Below are positions 6,169 through 15,900 of a stretch of 58,326 bases of DNA, piece by piece. The position numbers and the translations under genes are program-made. The notes below the pieces were generated by a model that saw nothing but the letters and a program-made list of their open reading frames with translations, made no database searches and was not told where the DNA came from. Within the stretch, counting starts at the first letter, position 1. Each line of letters opens with the position of its first letter. This DNA is from a virus: positions 1-58,326 of IMG/VR virus record IMGVR_UViG_3300031509_000052. One strand, 5' to 3'.

Positions 6169-8566
6169 GAACGAAGAGCTGCTCGAACGCGACTACTCCG
6201 CGGACCAGCGGAAAGACATGGCCGCCAAGGGGCTTGCGCTCCCTGACGGCTCTTTCCCGATCGCGGACATCACTGACCTGAAGAACGCGATCAAAGCGTT
6301 CGGGCGGGCCAAGGACAAAGACGCCGCCAAGCGGCACATCATCAAGCGCGCCAGGCAGCTTGGTGCCACGGACCTCCTCCCCGATGGCTGGCTCGACGAG
6401 TCCGCGCCCGAGGATGATTCCCAGTCTGAGTCCGAGTCCCAGCCCGAGCCCGAACCCTCGACCTCCCGGGCCGAAGAGTCCGCCATCACCACCTCTCTCC
6501 CTGTGGAGGCGGTCTCCGAAGAAGCCCCCACTCCCACCACCTACCGCTTCCGGATGCTTGTCATCCGCCCCGGCCTCAGCGAGAACCGCAACCTCTGGAA
6601 GCCTGAGGTCCTCGCTGAAGCCGCTCCGCTCCTTGATGGCCGGCCGATTTACCTCGACCACGGGCTTGAGCGGAGCATGGCGGATAAGGTCGGCTGGTGG
6701 TCCGATGCCTCCTACATCGATCCCGGGGGCATCTACGCCACCGCCAACATCTTCCGGAACTCCGCGCACCCGTGGCTCGGCCCCATGATCTCCGAGGCGA
6801 TCAAAAACGGCCAGCCGGGGCTGATCGGAGTCAGCATCGATGCCTACGTTACAGGCACCATTGAACCAGGCCCTGACGGCTCGCTCCAGCGGGTTGTTCA
6901 CCGGATCGAGCGCTTCAACTCCGCGGACATTGTCGCGGAGCCTGGCGCTGGGGGGAAACCGGTCGCGGTCGTAGCCGAGGGAATCTGCACCGACGAGGAG
7001 TTGGAAATGCTCGAAAAACTCACTCTCGAAGAGCTTCGCAAGGCGCGACCCGATCTTGTGGAAGCGCTCGCGAAGACGGCTGAGGAGTCTTCTGTGAAAG
7101 AGGAGGCCCCGAAGCCGGAAGCCACCCATGCCGCTGAAGATAGCGGCGTCATCAAGGAAGTCTCCTCCAAACTGGAGGAGCTCACCCGCCAGCTCGCTCT
7201 CCGCGAGCAGCAGGCCGCTCTTGAGGCAAAGCTGAACGCCTCCCGCCTCCCGGACACCTTCAAGAAGCTCGTCCGGGAAGAGGTCGGCGACCGGCTCCTC
7301 GAGGACGGCGCAATGGACGTGATCATTGCGAAGTACGTGGACGCCTTCAACGCCGTCACCTCCTCGGCCGCTGCCGCCCCCGCCGGCCGGGTGGTGTTCC
7401 CGCTGGGGCCCTCCGATTCGCAGATCACGCCCATTGAGCAGGTGGTGGCCGCCCTCGAAGACTGGTTCGGCGCGCCGGACCCGGAGATGAAGGGCAAGTA
7501 CCACCCGATCGACTCGATCCGCCAGTTCTACACGGCGCTGACGGGCGACCGGGACGTCAGCGGCTACTACAACCCGAAGGAGTCGATTATCGGCGACTAC
7601 CTCGGGATGCGGCTCGCTGAAGCCCTGCCGAACCAGCCGAACATCATTGGCGGCTCGACGGTCACCCTGCCGAACATCTTCGGCCTTTCGATGAACCGCG
7701 CCCTCCAGCGGATGTACAAGGGACAGACCCGCTGGTGGGAGCCCGTCGTCACCCGCACGCGGCTCTCGAACTTCAAGGAGCAGCAGCGGATCATCATGCA
7801 CCAGTTCGGCTCCCTCACCAACCGCCCTGTCGGTACTGAGGAGTACACCGAACTGACCTACAGCGAAACCCAAGAAGTCTTCACCCCGACCGGGTACGGT
7901 AACGTGGTCTCGGTGAGCCGCCGGGCCATCATCAACGATGACCTCGACACGATCCGCCGGATCCCGCTGCTCCTCGCCCAGTCGGCCACCTACACGATCA
8001 ACGAGCGCGTCGCCAACCTGTTCCTCGCGAACTCCGGCGCTGGCGTCACGCTCTCTGACGGCTTCACGTGGTTCAACGCGGCCAACCACCAGGGCAACGC
8101 CGGCACGGCGGCGCTCTCCAAGGGCTCGCTGACGGACGCGATCAAGACCGTGGCCGCGATGACCAACCAGGCCGGCAAGCGGATCGGCTGGCAGCTCCGC
8201 TACCTGCTGATCCCCGTCGACCTGCTTGACACGGCCTACGAGATCACCGCCTCGGAGAAGGTGCCCGGTTCGAACAACAACGAGCCGAACTTCATCCGCT
8301 CGCGGTGGGGCATCCCGACGGAGAACGTGATCGTCGTCCCGCAGTTCACCGACGCGAACAACTGGTACGCGCTCGCTGACCCGTCGGAGATCGCCATTAT
8401 CGAGGTCGGCTTCGTCCTCGGCCGCGAAGAGCCGGAGATCTTCGTCCAGGACTCGGAGAACACCGGCACGGTCTTCACGCACGACACCATGATGTTCAAG
8501 GTCCGCCACGAATACGGCATGGGCGTGCTGGACTACCGTGGCTCGTACGGGGCGATCGTTCCCTAA
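6161..8566 (+). CDS. Prohead protease - scaffold - major capsid fusion protein
   Basis: An 801-residue protein that combines three usually separate head functions. Residues ~1-80 resemble the small DUF6582-like domain seen in front of some phage proteases. Residues ~125-250 form the protease: PGLSENRN, an active-site-like Asp-His (H167 in IYLDHGLE), GWWSDASYIDPGG, and a serine in GVSIDA (S225). Residues ~275-400 are a charged coiled coil that fits an internal scaffold. Residues ~420-801 are the capsid, close in pattern to Mu gpT-type coat proteins (NVVSVSRRAIINDDL). Self-cleavage after assembly would release the coat; this is inferred from other phages. A stem-loop follows the stop. Confidence 0.8.
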   Translation: MAENEELLERDYSADQRKDMAAKGLALPDGSFPIADITDLKNAIKAFGRAKDKDAAKRHIIKRARQLGATDLLPDGWLDESAPEDDSQSESESQPEPEPSTSRAEESAITTSLPVEAVSEEAPTPTTYRFRMLVIRPGLSENRNLWKPEVLAEAAPLLDGRPIYLDHGLERSMADKVGWWSDASYIDPGGIYATANIFRNSAHPWLGPMISEAIKNGQPGLIGVSIDAYVTGTIEPGPDGSLQRVVHRIERFNSADIVAEPGAGGKPVAVVAEGICTDEELEMLEKLTLEELRKARPDLVEALAKTAEESSVKEEAPKPEATHAAEDSGVIKEVSSKLEELTRQLALREQQAALEAKLNASRLPDTFKKLVREEVGDRLLEDGAMDVIIAKYVDAFNAVTSSAAAAPAGRVVFPLGPSDSQITPIEQVVAALEDWFGAPDPEMKGKYHPIDSIRQFYTALTGDRDVSGYYNPKESIIGDYLGMRLAEALPNQPNIIGGSTVTLPNIFGLSMNRALQRMYKGQTRWWEPVVTRTRLSNFKEQQRIIMHQFGSLTNRPVGTEEYTELTYSETQEVFTPTGYGNVVSVSRRAIINDDLDTIRRIPLLLAQSATYTINERVANLFLANSGAGVTLSDGFTWFNAANHQGNAGTAALSKGSLTDAIKTVAAMTNQAGKRIGWQLRYLLIPVDLLDTAYEITASEKVPGSNNNEPNFIRSRWGIPTENVIVVPQFTDANNWYALADPSEIAIIEVGFVLGREEPEIFVQDSENTGTVFTHDTMMFKVRHEYGMGVLDYRGSYGAIVP

Positions 8567-8583
8567 GGTCTAGCCCCTAACTG

Positions 8584-8619
8584 GGAAGGGGAGGGGCGCT
8601 GAACGCTCCTCCCCTTTCC
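8584..8619 (+). terminator. Stem-loop after the capsid gene
   Basis: GGAAGGGGAGGGGCG (8584-8598) pairs with the 3' arm at 8604-8619 across a 5-nt loop, with one bulge and one mismatch. The stem lies 17 nt after the capsid stop. Only a short TTT lies in the 3' arm, so it may attenuate transcription or protect the capsid mRNA end rather than stop transcription fully. Confidence 0.5.
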
Positions 8620-8639
8620 TGCATAAGGAGTAAGAACAT

Positions 8640-8915
8640 ATGGCGCGCCGACTCTCTTCTCTCAGTAACACCACCACTGCCTCTGGCGTGCGGGCGGTGG
8701 GGGATTCCAGCGCCGGGGAGGATGCCGCTCTCCTGAGTGAGCTGCTCACGTGGGAGCACATCCCCTCGGCCGAATCCCTTGCCGGCGTCGACCTCGCCAG
8801 CTACCTCAAGGCCCTCAAGGAAGCCGCGGCTTCGAAACCCCGCGCTGAGTGGCCATCTCCCGCGGCCTTCGCCGCCAGCCGCAAGCCGCCGGAGGACAGC
8901 GACGATGCTGCGTGA
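8640..8915 (+). CDS. Small unknown head protein
   Basis: A 91-residue protein with AAGGAG 9 nt before the ATG. It is low in complexity at its N-terminus and helical toward the end (SYLKALKEAAASKPRAEW). It sits directly behind the capsid gene and overlaps the next gene by 11 nt. A head-tail joining or decoration role would fit the position, but no motif supports it. Confidence 0.5.
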   Translation: MARRLSSLSNTTTASGVRAVGDSSAGEDAALLSELLTWEHIPSAESLAGVDLASYLKALKEAAASKPRAEWPSPAAFAASRKPPEDSDDAA

Positions 8916-9252
8916 CGTCATCCTCAAGATCGTCGGCAACGGTACGGCTTCCGCGCCGGCTTTCGGCGCGCTGAAAGCCATCACCATCGCCTCAGAGTCC
9001 GGGGCCGCGGCTACCCGCTCGGTCTCTGTCTCTGCTGGTCTCGGCAGCCCGTACGCGCAGACCTTCGGGCCGGTCACCATCGGCTCGGGCAGCGCCCAGT
9101 ACGCGCCGCGCCTGCAGGCTGTCGGCACGAACCTCACGACCACCGTCTCCGCCTACTCCGAGTTCGTCGTCAACGGCACCGTCTCCGCCACCGTCACCGG
9201 GGCGAACCCCACGGATGTGACCCTCGTCTACCTTTACTTCGACGGAGGCTGA
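8905..9252 (+). CDS. Beta-rich unknown protein, possible capsid decoration
   Basis: A 115-residue protein starting at ATG 8905 with GGAGGA upstream. It is made of short valine/threonine-rich strands (TTTVSAYSEFVVNGTVSATV) typical of immunoglobulin-like or other beta-sandwich structural proteins. The location, capsid on one side and connector on the other, suggests a decoration or cement protein. No family was recognised with certainty. Confidence 0.5.
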   Translation: MLRDVILKIVGNGTASAPAFGALKAITIASESGAAATRSVSVSAGLGSPYAQTFGPVTIGSGSAQYAPRLQAVGTNLTTTVSAYSEFVVNGTVSATVTGANPTDVTLVYLYFDGG

Positions 9253-9254
9253 TG

Positions 9255-9950
9255 ATGGCGTACACGATCGTCGAAGCGCGTGCGAACATCCGGGCCGTTT
9301 TCCAGAATCTCGGCGAGCGGGCGGTGCTTGACGAGACGCTCGATGTGGCGATCTCCAGCGGCCTCCGGCGGCTTTCGTACGACCGCCCGGCAGTAACCGA
9401 GGTCACTCTTGCCGCGCCGGTCCAGCCTGACTACCCGCTCTCCACGCTCACCGGCTGGACCGATGGCTTCAGCTCCATCCGCGAGATCCGCGTCGCGCCT
9501 GTAACCGGCCGCATTTACGACCCGGCCGTCCTCGACCCGCGCGACTACCGGGTTGTCGGCAACCGCCTGTACATCGGCGACCCGTCCAGCCCCTCCGGCC
9601 TCGTGGTCGAGTTCACCGTCCCGTGGACTGTTGCCGGGGTCGACGGCGCTTCCTCCACCACGCTTGCGCCGCACCTCGAATCCGCCCACCTGTGGATCTC
9701 CTGCCACTTCCTCGCGCTCGCCATGGCCGCGAAGATGGCCGGGACTACGGACCGCCAGCTGCAGGCCGACTTCATCAACTTCCGCACCCGCTCCGACGAC
9801 TACCGCGCGATCGCCAAGGAGTACGAGGAGAACTACCGCTCTGAGCTCGGCTTCTACGGCAAAGCGGCCGCGCCGGTCATCTCCTCGTCGCCGGCCTACC
9901 GCTACTCCTCCTCCTCCCAGTACCCGGTCCGCCGGCAGGTGCGCATCTGA
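9255..9950 (+). CDS. Head-tail connector/adaptor protein
   Basis: About 231 residues. Two ATGs are adjacent (9252 and 9255); the second has the better spacing to GGAGG. The sequence shows a helical start (ARANIRAVFQNLGER), a central beta region and a long helix near the end (FRTRSDDYRAIAKEYEENYR), the general pattern of phage adaptor proteins that bind the portal ring. The order capsid - adaptor - terminator-like protein - tail tube supports the role. The last 25 residues are serine/tyrosine rich. Confidence 0.55.
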   Translation: MAYTIVEARANIRAVFQNLGERAVLDETLDVAISSGLRRLSYDRPAVTEVTLAAPVQPDYPLSTLTGWTDGFSSIREIRVAPVTGRIYDPAVLDPRDYRVVGNRLYIGDPSSPSGLVVEFTVPWTVAGVDGASSTTLAPHLESAHLWISCHFLALAMAAKMAGTTDRQLQADFINFRTRSDDYRAIAKEYEENYRSELGFYGKAAAPVISSSPAYRYSSSSQYPVRRQVRI

Positions 9951-10429
9951 TGAACACGCGACCCATTGCCGAGGCTATCGCCGCCGAACTTGAAGCTGCT
10001 GTCCCGGACATCCCGGTCTTCATCGGCTACCCGCGCGCCGAGACCATCGGCGAAGTCGCCGTCTCCCACACCGACCCCGAGGGCCGCGTGGCCTGCATCT
10101 ACGTCGCGCGGGAGCGCAGCCTCCCGATGACCTCGGAAACCGACCGCGGCCGCGTCCCCATCGGCTGCCAGGTCCACTGGAACCACACCTTCGAAATCGG
10201 GTTCTTCGTCTCCGAGTTCGGCGACCAGCAGGACTACCTCCAGTCCAGGGTCGACCAGATCCTCGACCACTTCCAGTCTGTCCGCACGCTCAACGATCTC
10301 GTCTTCGGCATTGCCCGCCCGCTGACCCTGAACCGCATCGGCGCGGCTGAGATGTGGGGAATCGGCGGCTGGCTGGCCCATTTCGAGCTGACGGTCTACG
10401 CGATCGAGACGGGGGTGACACCGACCTGA
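9950..10429 (+). CDS. Tail terminator/minor tail-like protein
   Basis: A 159-residue protein whose ATG overlaps the preceding stop (TGATG). The N-terminus is a helix (RPIAEAIAAELEAAVP) followed by alternating strands, and the C-terminal half contains WGIGGWLAHFELTVYAIET, a pattern seen in tail-completion proteins that cap the tail tube. The place between connector and tail tube agrees. The assignment is positional plus fold impression. Confidence 0.5.
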   Translation: MNTRPIAEAIAAELEAAVPDIPVFIGYPRAETIGEVAVSHTDPEGRVACIYVARERSLPMTSETDRGRVPIGCQVHWNHTFEIGFFVSEFGDQQDYLQSRVDQILDHFQSVRTLNDLVFGIARPLTLNRIGAAEMWGIGGWLAHFELTVYAIETGVTPT

Positions 10430-10491
10430 TGTGTCTCTGCGGTGTGGACATCAGCTCGATAAAAGCGGCATACTACGCGATGGGAGGTACC

Positions 10492-10713
10492 ATGCAAGAA
10501 GAAGTGCGCCTCTATATCAAACCTGGTATCAGGAGCGTCAGCGCGGGCGAGGCTGGTGTCTTCGACGCCTCGCTCTCCTCGGACAACTCCGTCCTCGTCC
10601 GGCCTGATGTTGCTGAGTACCTCCTTGCGAACATGCCCGGCGTCTTCAGCCGCGTGCCGTTCGCAAAGCCGCCGAAAAACACGCCGGTTTCTGGCTCCAA
10701 GGAGAATGACTGA
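10492..10713 (+). CDS. Small unknown tail-module protein
   Basis: A 73-residue protein. ATG 10492 is preferred because GGGAGG lies just upstream; an earlier in-frame ATG (10429) would add 21 residues but has no comparable site. The sequence has a strand-rich core (VRLYIKPGIRSVSAGE) and a proline/lysine tail. It ends in an ATGA overlap with the tail tube gene. Function unknown. Confidence 0.5.
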   Translation: MQEEVRLYIKPGIRSVSAGEAGVFDASLSSDNSVLVRPDVAEYLLANMPGVFSRVPFAKPPKNTPVSGSKEND

Positions 10714-11660
10714 TGTCGCAGGCACGTTCCTTCCAGTACAAGATCGCACTTGCCAAGGAGACCACGTGGGGGACCGGCGTTACTCCGACGGTCACGTTCC
10801 CCATCATGAACGGCTCCGGCACGCCGCAGCTCCCGGCCACGTACGATGATGGGAAGCGCGGCCTCCCGACCGCGGACTTCAACGCGCTGCTTGACGCCGG
10901 GCAGGGCGAACTCAGCTTCGAAGGCTGGGTCTACCCGACGACCATCGGCCATGCGCTGGTCGGGCTTTTCGGCTCCGATGCCGTTACCGGCTCGGCCGAC
11001 CCCTACACCCACACCTTCTCGCAGGTCGCGGACGTGCCCTCCTTCACCTTCGAGGAGACCTACCTCTCCGGGACGAACGGCGGCGTCCGCTATACCGGCT
11101 GCCGCTTCTCGTCCCTCCGCCTCTCGTGGGACGCGGCCAGCGGCGCGCTCCAGTACTCGGCGCAGGTGACCGGCAGGATCCCCACGGTCGTCACCCCGGC
11201 CAACCCCGCCATCACTGAAGAAGATCCCTTCGAAGGCTGGCGGGCCTCCATCACCAGCACCGGCCTCACCTCGCCCTGCGTCGTCACCCAGGGCGAAATC
11301 AACATCACCCGCGAGCTGCAGGTCGTCCACACCGGCTGTGACGACCGCAACCCGTCCTTCATTCTCGTCGGCCCGATGCGCATTGAAGGCTCGCTGCAGG
11401 TTGCCTTCACGAACATGGCGCTGTTCAACCTGTTCCTGAACGGCACCCGCCAGTCCTTCACGCTCACCTTCTCGAAGGGTTCGCCGGTCCGCGAGCTGAA
11501 GATCACCTGCTCGGACGCCTTCTTCGGCGCGAACCCGCCGGAGTGGGACCGCGGCGGTGTCGGCACATTCATGCGCCTTTCCTTCCGCGGGTTGTACAAT
11601 ACTACAGACGCTGGCAGCTGCGTCGTCACCCTCAGGAACGGCCAGGCCACCGCGTACTAG
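10713..11660 (+). CDS. Major tail (tube) protein
   Basis: A 315-residue protein with the traits of siphovirus tube proteins: it opens with a short strand pattern (FQYKIALAKETTWGTG), contains repeated beta-strands with GELSFEGWVYPTTIGHAL, and ends in a beta domain (LSFRGLYNTTDAGSCVVTL). KETTWGTGVTP is common at the start of tube proteins. Tube monomers stack as hexamers on the tape measure. It directly precedes the chaperone and tape measure genes, as expected. Confidence 0.75.
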   Translation: MSQARSFQYKIALAKETTWGTGVTPTVTFPIMNGSGTPQLPATYDDGKRGLPTADFNALLDAGQGELSFEGWVYPTTIGHALVGLFGSDAVTGSADPYTHTFSQVADVPSFTFEETYLSGTNGGVRYTGCRFSSLRLSWDAASGALQYSAQVTGRIPTVVTPANPAITEEDPFEGWRASITSTGLTSPCVVTQGEINITRELQVVHTGCDDRNPSFILVGPMRIEGSLQVAFTNMALFNLFLNGTRQSFTLTFSKGSPVRELKITCSDAFFGANPPEWDRGGVGTFMRLSFRGLYNTTDAGSCVVTLRNGQATAY

Positions 11661-11686
11661 CAGTAAGACAAGGAGCACGCCATTTC

Positions 11687-12145
11687 ATGTGGAAGACCGT
11701 CGTCTTCAACGTCGGGCGCGATCTGCAACTCGACCCGCCGAACAGTGAAGCCACCGTGCGGATTGTCCCGCTCGAGTGGCTTCCCAACCGCGTGCAGGTG
11801 GAACTCCTCGCACAGATCTCCGAGGCCGACGCGGCCGCCCGCGCGGCTGCGGAGCGCGAGGCCTACGCCGAGTCCGCGGCGATCAACCTCAAGATGATGT
11901 CGCGGGTTCTGCCGCAGCTCATCAAGTCGTGGACGCTCGTCGACCCGGACACCGGCCAGCCGCTGCCCGTCGACGGCGATTCGCTGGGCTCCCTTCCCAC
12001 GTCCATCCTCACCGCCATCTTCTCCAAGGCCATCGGCGCGGATGAGCAGAGGGATGAGTCCGGCATCCCTTTAGTGAACGCGACGCCGTCAGAGCCCTCA
12101 TCTTCGGCCCCGACACCTCTGCCGTCCAGCGTGTCTGGGCTCTAG
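11687..12145 (+). CDS. Tail assembly chaperone, short form (G)
   Basis: A 152-residue protein starting at ATG with AAGGAG 11 nt upstream. It lies between the tube and tape measure genes and contains the slippery heptamer CCCTTTA near its 3' end, the standard arrangement for a G/GT chaperone pair. The main body (VRIVPLEWLPNRVQVELLAQ and the following long helix) would coat the tape measure during tail assembly. After the heptamer the zero frame is low-complexity (TPSEPSSSAPTPLPSS), which suggests a non-conserved tail. Confidence 0.75.
   Translation: MWKTVVFNVGRDLQLDPPNSEATVRIVPLEWLPNRVQVELLAQISEADAAARAAAEREAYAESAAINLKMMSRVLPQLIKSWTLVDPDTGQPLPVDGDSLGSLPTSILTAIFSKAIGADEQRDESGIPLVNATPSEPSSSAPTPLPSSVSGL
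12067..12073 (+). other. Programmed -1 ribosomal frameshift site CCCTTTA
   Basis: In the chaperone reading frame the codons are ATC CCT TTA, giving the heptamer C CCT TTA, which fits the classic X XXY YYZ -1 slippery pattern. Slipping back one base opens a 113-codon extension to TGA 12412-12414. This is the textbook location for a tail chaperone frameshift. Confidence 0.8.
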
Positions 12146-12414
12146 CCCAGCTCGCTGCGGCCGAGGGCAAGGAGATTGACCCGGCGGCTCTGGAGGAGGC
12201 TCTCCAGCAGGCGCGCCCCGCAAACCTCCCAGCGCCCGATTGGCTGATAGCGGCGGAGTGCATCCGCCGCTATCATTGGACTGAGAAGCAATACTGGGAT
12301 GAGATGAGCGCGGGCATGGTCGCGCGCGTTCTTTTTCTCGAATCCCTGTATGCTGAACGCGAGGCCAAGGCGGCAAAGGAGGCGCAAAGTGCCTACCCCG
12401 GGGTTCGACGTTGA
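12073..12414 (+). CDS. Tail assembly chaperone, T extension of GT (frameshift product)
   Basis: This frame has no start codon of its own but clearly codes: SERDAVRALIFGPDTSA, then APDWLIAAECIRRYHWTEKQ, then a helical end rich in Glu/Ala/Lys. It is reached by -1 slippage at CCCTTTA, giving a GT fusion of about 242 residues (11687-12414 with the shift). In other phages the T domain binds tail tube subunits while G binds the tape measure. The next gene starts inside its end. Confidence 0.75.
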   Translation, partial: SERDAVRALIFGPDTSAVQRVWALAQLAAAEGKEIDPAALEEALQQARPANLPAPDWLIAAECIRRYHWTEKQYWDEMSAGMVARVLFLESLYAEREAKAAKEAQSAYPGVRR

Positions 12415-12985
12415 TGCTGGCATCGCGTACACGCTGAGTCTTGATGTCTTCAAGCAGGGCTACGACAAGAAGCTCTTTGCGATTAGCAGCAAGATCACCT
12501 CTGAGAAGACATTTTTGGTTGAGCGCATCTACGCTGAGCTGCGCAACGCTGTCATGGCCTCCTACCAGGGCTTCCCGATGCCCGGGAGAAAACTCCCGCT
12601 CATCGACACCGGCCAGTGGGGCTCGGGGCTGTACTTCTGGGTCCAGCCGCAGCTCGGCGTGATCAAAGTCTGGAACAACACCTACTACGCGCCGATTATC
12701 GAGAAGCGCGCGCGGCCGCACCTCCCGCCGATCACGGTCATCGCGGAGTGGGCTCAGCGGAAGCTCGGCCTCCCGCGGCGGAAGGCCGGCGGGTTCGCCG
12801 CCTACCTCCGCAAGAAGTACAGCAGGTACGGCCGCGCGGCCTCGCCCATCCTCGGCCTCACCGTCCTCGCGATTGTCAACCCAGAGAGCGGACGCATGCT
12901 GCCGCCTGCCCGCGCCACCCGCAGGCTCCTCCGCGAATACTTCGTGGAGTTCGCTGAGCACGTCCTGCGCATCAGCAAGAGGTAA
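12389..12985 (+). CDS. HK97 gp10-like minor tail component, tentative
   Basis: A 198-residue protein starting at GTG with AAAGGAGG 6 nt upstream and overlapping the GT frame by 26 nt. The central part (LIDTGQWGSGLYFWVQPQLG ... YYAPIIEKRARPHLPP) recalls the 'Y-A-x-x-x-E...ARPFL' pattern of gp10-like tail-completion proteins, followed by a basic helical region (WAQRKLGLPRRKAGGFAAYL). Those usually lie upstream of the tube, not before the tape measure, so the position is atypical. Confidence 0.4.
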   Translation: MPTPGFDVDAGIAYTLSLDVFKQGYDKKLFAISSKITSEKTFLVERIYAELRNAVMASYQGFPMPGRKLPLIDTGQWGSGLYFWVQPQLGVIKVWNNTYYAPIIEKRARPHLPPITVIAEWAQRKLGLPRRKAGGFAAYLRKKYSRYGRAASPILGLTVLAIVNPESGRMLPPARATRRLLREYFVEFAEHVLRISKR

Positions 12986-12996
12986 GGGACTGAGAG

Positions 12997-15900
12997 ATGC
13001 CTGTAGGAGGCGGCGGCGTTGACGACCGATACACAGCCGAGTTCGTAATCGACACGACTGCGGCTGAGGCGGCTATCAAACGCCTTCGCGGCGAGCTGAA
13101 CCGCCTTGACGGCGTCATGCGCAACGTCAGCCCGGCTGTGCGCAACGCCACGCGGCAGGCCCGCGTCCTTACCGAGCGCGCGCTTCGCGACCTCAGCACC
13201 GAGGCCCTGCCCCGCCCTTCGCGCAAGAAGGGCGAAGACGAAGACCCGTACCGTCACCTCCGCGCCTCCCTTTACCAGCTCAATAAGGACTTCAACACGG
13301 TCGCGAGGGCTGGCGGTCTCGGCGCTGCGGAGATCGAGAACTTCGGCAAGCGCATTGACCGCATTTACTACAAGAACCAGCAGCTTATCCAGTCCAACAG
13401 CGCCCTGTTCAGCAGCTTCCGCAAACAGCGCGCGGCTATTGCTGAACTTGCCCAGTGGCTGCATCGGATTGAGCAGGTCGGGCTGGAACTCAACATGGCC
13501 GAGCAGGTCATGGCAGAGGCCCGCGAGATCGAGCGTACCCAGCAGCGGGCTCTCGCCGCACAGCGCCGTTATGAGGCGGAGAACGAGCGTATTGCGCGGC
13601 AGATGCGCCGCACGCTCGAAGCGGAGCAGAAGGCCCGCATCGAGGCGGAAAAGCGCGCCCTCGCGGAACAGGAGCGCATCCGCGCAAAGCAGATGCAGCT
13701 TGCGCGGGAGCGGCAGAAGCAGGCTGAGCGCGAACTGGCGGCCGCGCTCCGCATCTACGAGCAGATGAAGCGCATCCAGCCGGATCTCGTAATGCCGGCT
13801 GCGCTGCAGGGCTATGTCCGCAGGCAGCAAAAGAAGACTCCCACGTATACGCGGCTGGTCGACGAGATCCAGCGGGCTATGAGCAGCGCCGAGGCTGCGG
13901 CAGCTTCCGGCGGCGGCAGAGGAGGCGGCGGCGTCACGGGGCCCTATAGACCGGTCGCTTCTTCCGCAGAGCCGCCGCGCAGGCGCGGCATCGTTCCGCT
14001 CCACGGCAAGGACCGCATACGTGGCCAGGCGATGCCTGAGCGCACGCAGGAGCAGGCCAGGGCTCTCCTGAAGCTCTCCAGCGCGGCCCAGGGCGTCATG
14101 GTCGGCATGGGCCTCGCGCATGGCTCGGTGATGAACCTCGCCTTCAGCTTCATCTTCCTCTCCTACGGGATTGTGAAGCTTGTGGCGCTTTTTGCTGCCC
14201 TGACTGCTGCGGTTGTCACGCTGAAAAAGCTTCTCTATGACCTCCCCAAGGCCGCGCAGGCGGTTGGGCAGGCCTTTGAAGCGACCGGCCAGCAGATGGC
14301 GTCGTTCCTCCGCAGCGCCCAGATGGCTTGGGATGTTATGGAGCAGGGGCGGATCATCGCCGAGAACTACGGCGTTGCGATCGATGATGCCCGACAGGCC
14401 GTTTTCGAGCTCACGAAAGTCAACCAAGCCCAAGCTCCTGTTATCGAGGCCCTGCTCAACGCCTCCGCCGCGACCGGCCGGGCGTTCTCCGATGTGGCCC
14501 GCCAGTACGCTGATATCCTCCGCGCCTCGAACGAGCAGCGTTCTAACCTCGTGCAGCAGTTCGCGAAGGACATGGACATCGCCGTCCGTGACTACGCGAA
14601 CACTGTTGAACTCATCACTGCGATAAACGAACGGTTCGCGGGTGCCGCCGAGGCCCAGGCCCAGACAACCGCCGGCATGATCGGCCGCATGCGGGCATAC
14701 ATCAGCTCGCTGATGACCGATATAGGAATCATTGTCAATGAAGCCATCAAGCCGGTCATCGCTATTTTCGCCGGCTTCTTCCAGGGGATGTCCAAGGGCT
14801 TCCGCTCTGCTATGGAAGCGGCGAAGGCAAGCGGCAAGCTGAGCAAAGAGCTTCAGGAAGTCCGGGCGGCCGCTTCGGCGCTTCTGCCGAAGATGGCTGA
14901 GCTCGGCTACGTGATCGGCCGTGCGCTCTTCGGCGCGATCATGCTCGTCGTCCGCGCGATCAAAGTCTTTCTCGATGTGTTGCGGGCCGCGGTGAACGCG
15001 CTCAAGTGGATCATTGACCAGATCCGCTCTGTTGCGCAGATCCTGAAGAAAGAAGGCATCGAGCCGTTCCTCGACGCCCCGCCCGTTGTCACTGGCGTTG
15101 TCACGGCGATCATCAAGGCGCTTACGCACCTGATCAAATACATCGCTGATGACTTCCTGAAGCTCCTCCGCTCAGCTATCGATGACATCGCGAAGGGGCT
15201 CGGGAAGCTCAGCTCCGTCTTCGACGATGTTGTCAAGGGGCTCGGCAAGGCCACTAAAGGCGCGGCCGACGATGCCGGCAAGGGCCTGAAGCCGCTCGCT
15301 ACGCTGTTCGATGACATCGTCAAGGGGCTCGGAAAAGGCGTCTCGAAGGCCGTTACCGTCATAGACGACTTTTTCCGCGCGCTGATGAAAAACCCCAAGG
15401 GCGCACTCGATGACGTCGGCAAGGGGTTCCGCGGCCTGGCGGACAACCTCATCTCCAGCGCTGATGACATGGTCCGCGGTGTTATCCCGGCGCTGAAGAG
15501 CGTCAGCAGCAGCATCGGCTCGTTCGCTGACGACCTCGGCCGCGGCATCGTCCGCACAATGAGCAGCGGCAGCTTTGACGACGTTATCCGCGGCTTTTTC
15601 AGCGGCCTCGGCAACGCCTTCCGCACCGCTTCCTCCACCGCCACCAGCCTCTTCGACGATATCGGCCGCGGCATTTCCAGCGCGTTCAAGAGTGCGCTCA
15701 CCATCACGAGCGGTCTTGATGATATCGCCCGGGGCCTCTGGGGCTCGCTGAAAGCTGTCTTCGCCGTACCGAAGGAGATTTTCAAGGGGCTCGTCTCCGG
15801 TCTCAAGAGCGGCCTCATCATCGCGCTCATTGAGGCGGTGACGCTCAAGGGGGTCGACCAGCTCCCAATCTCTGAACAGTTGAAAACGTCCATCAGCGGC

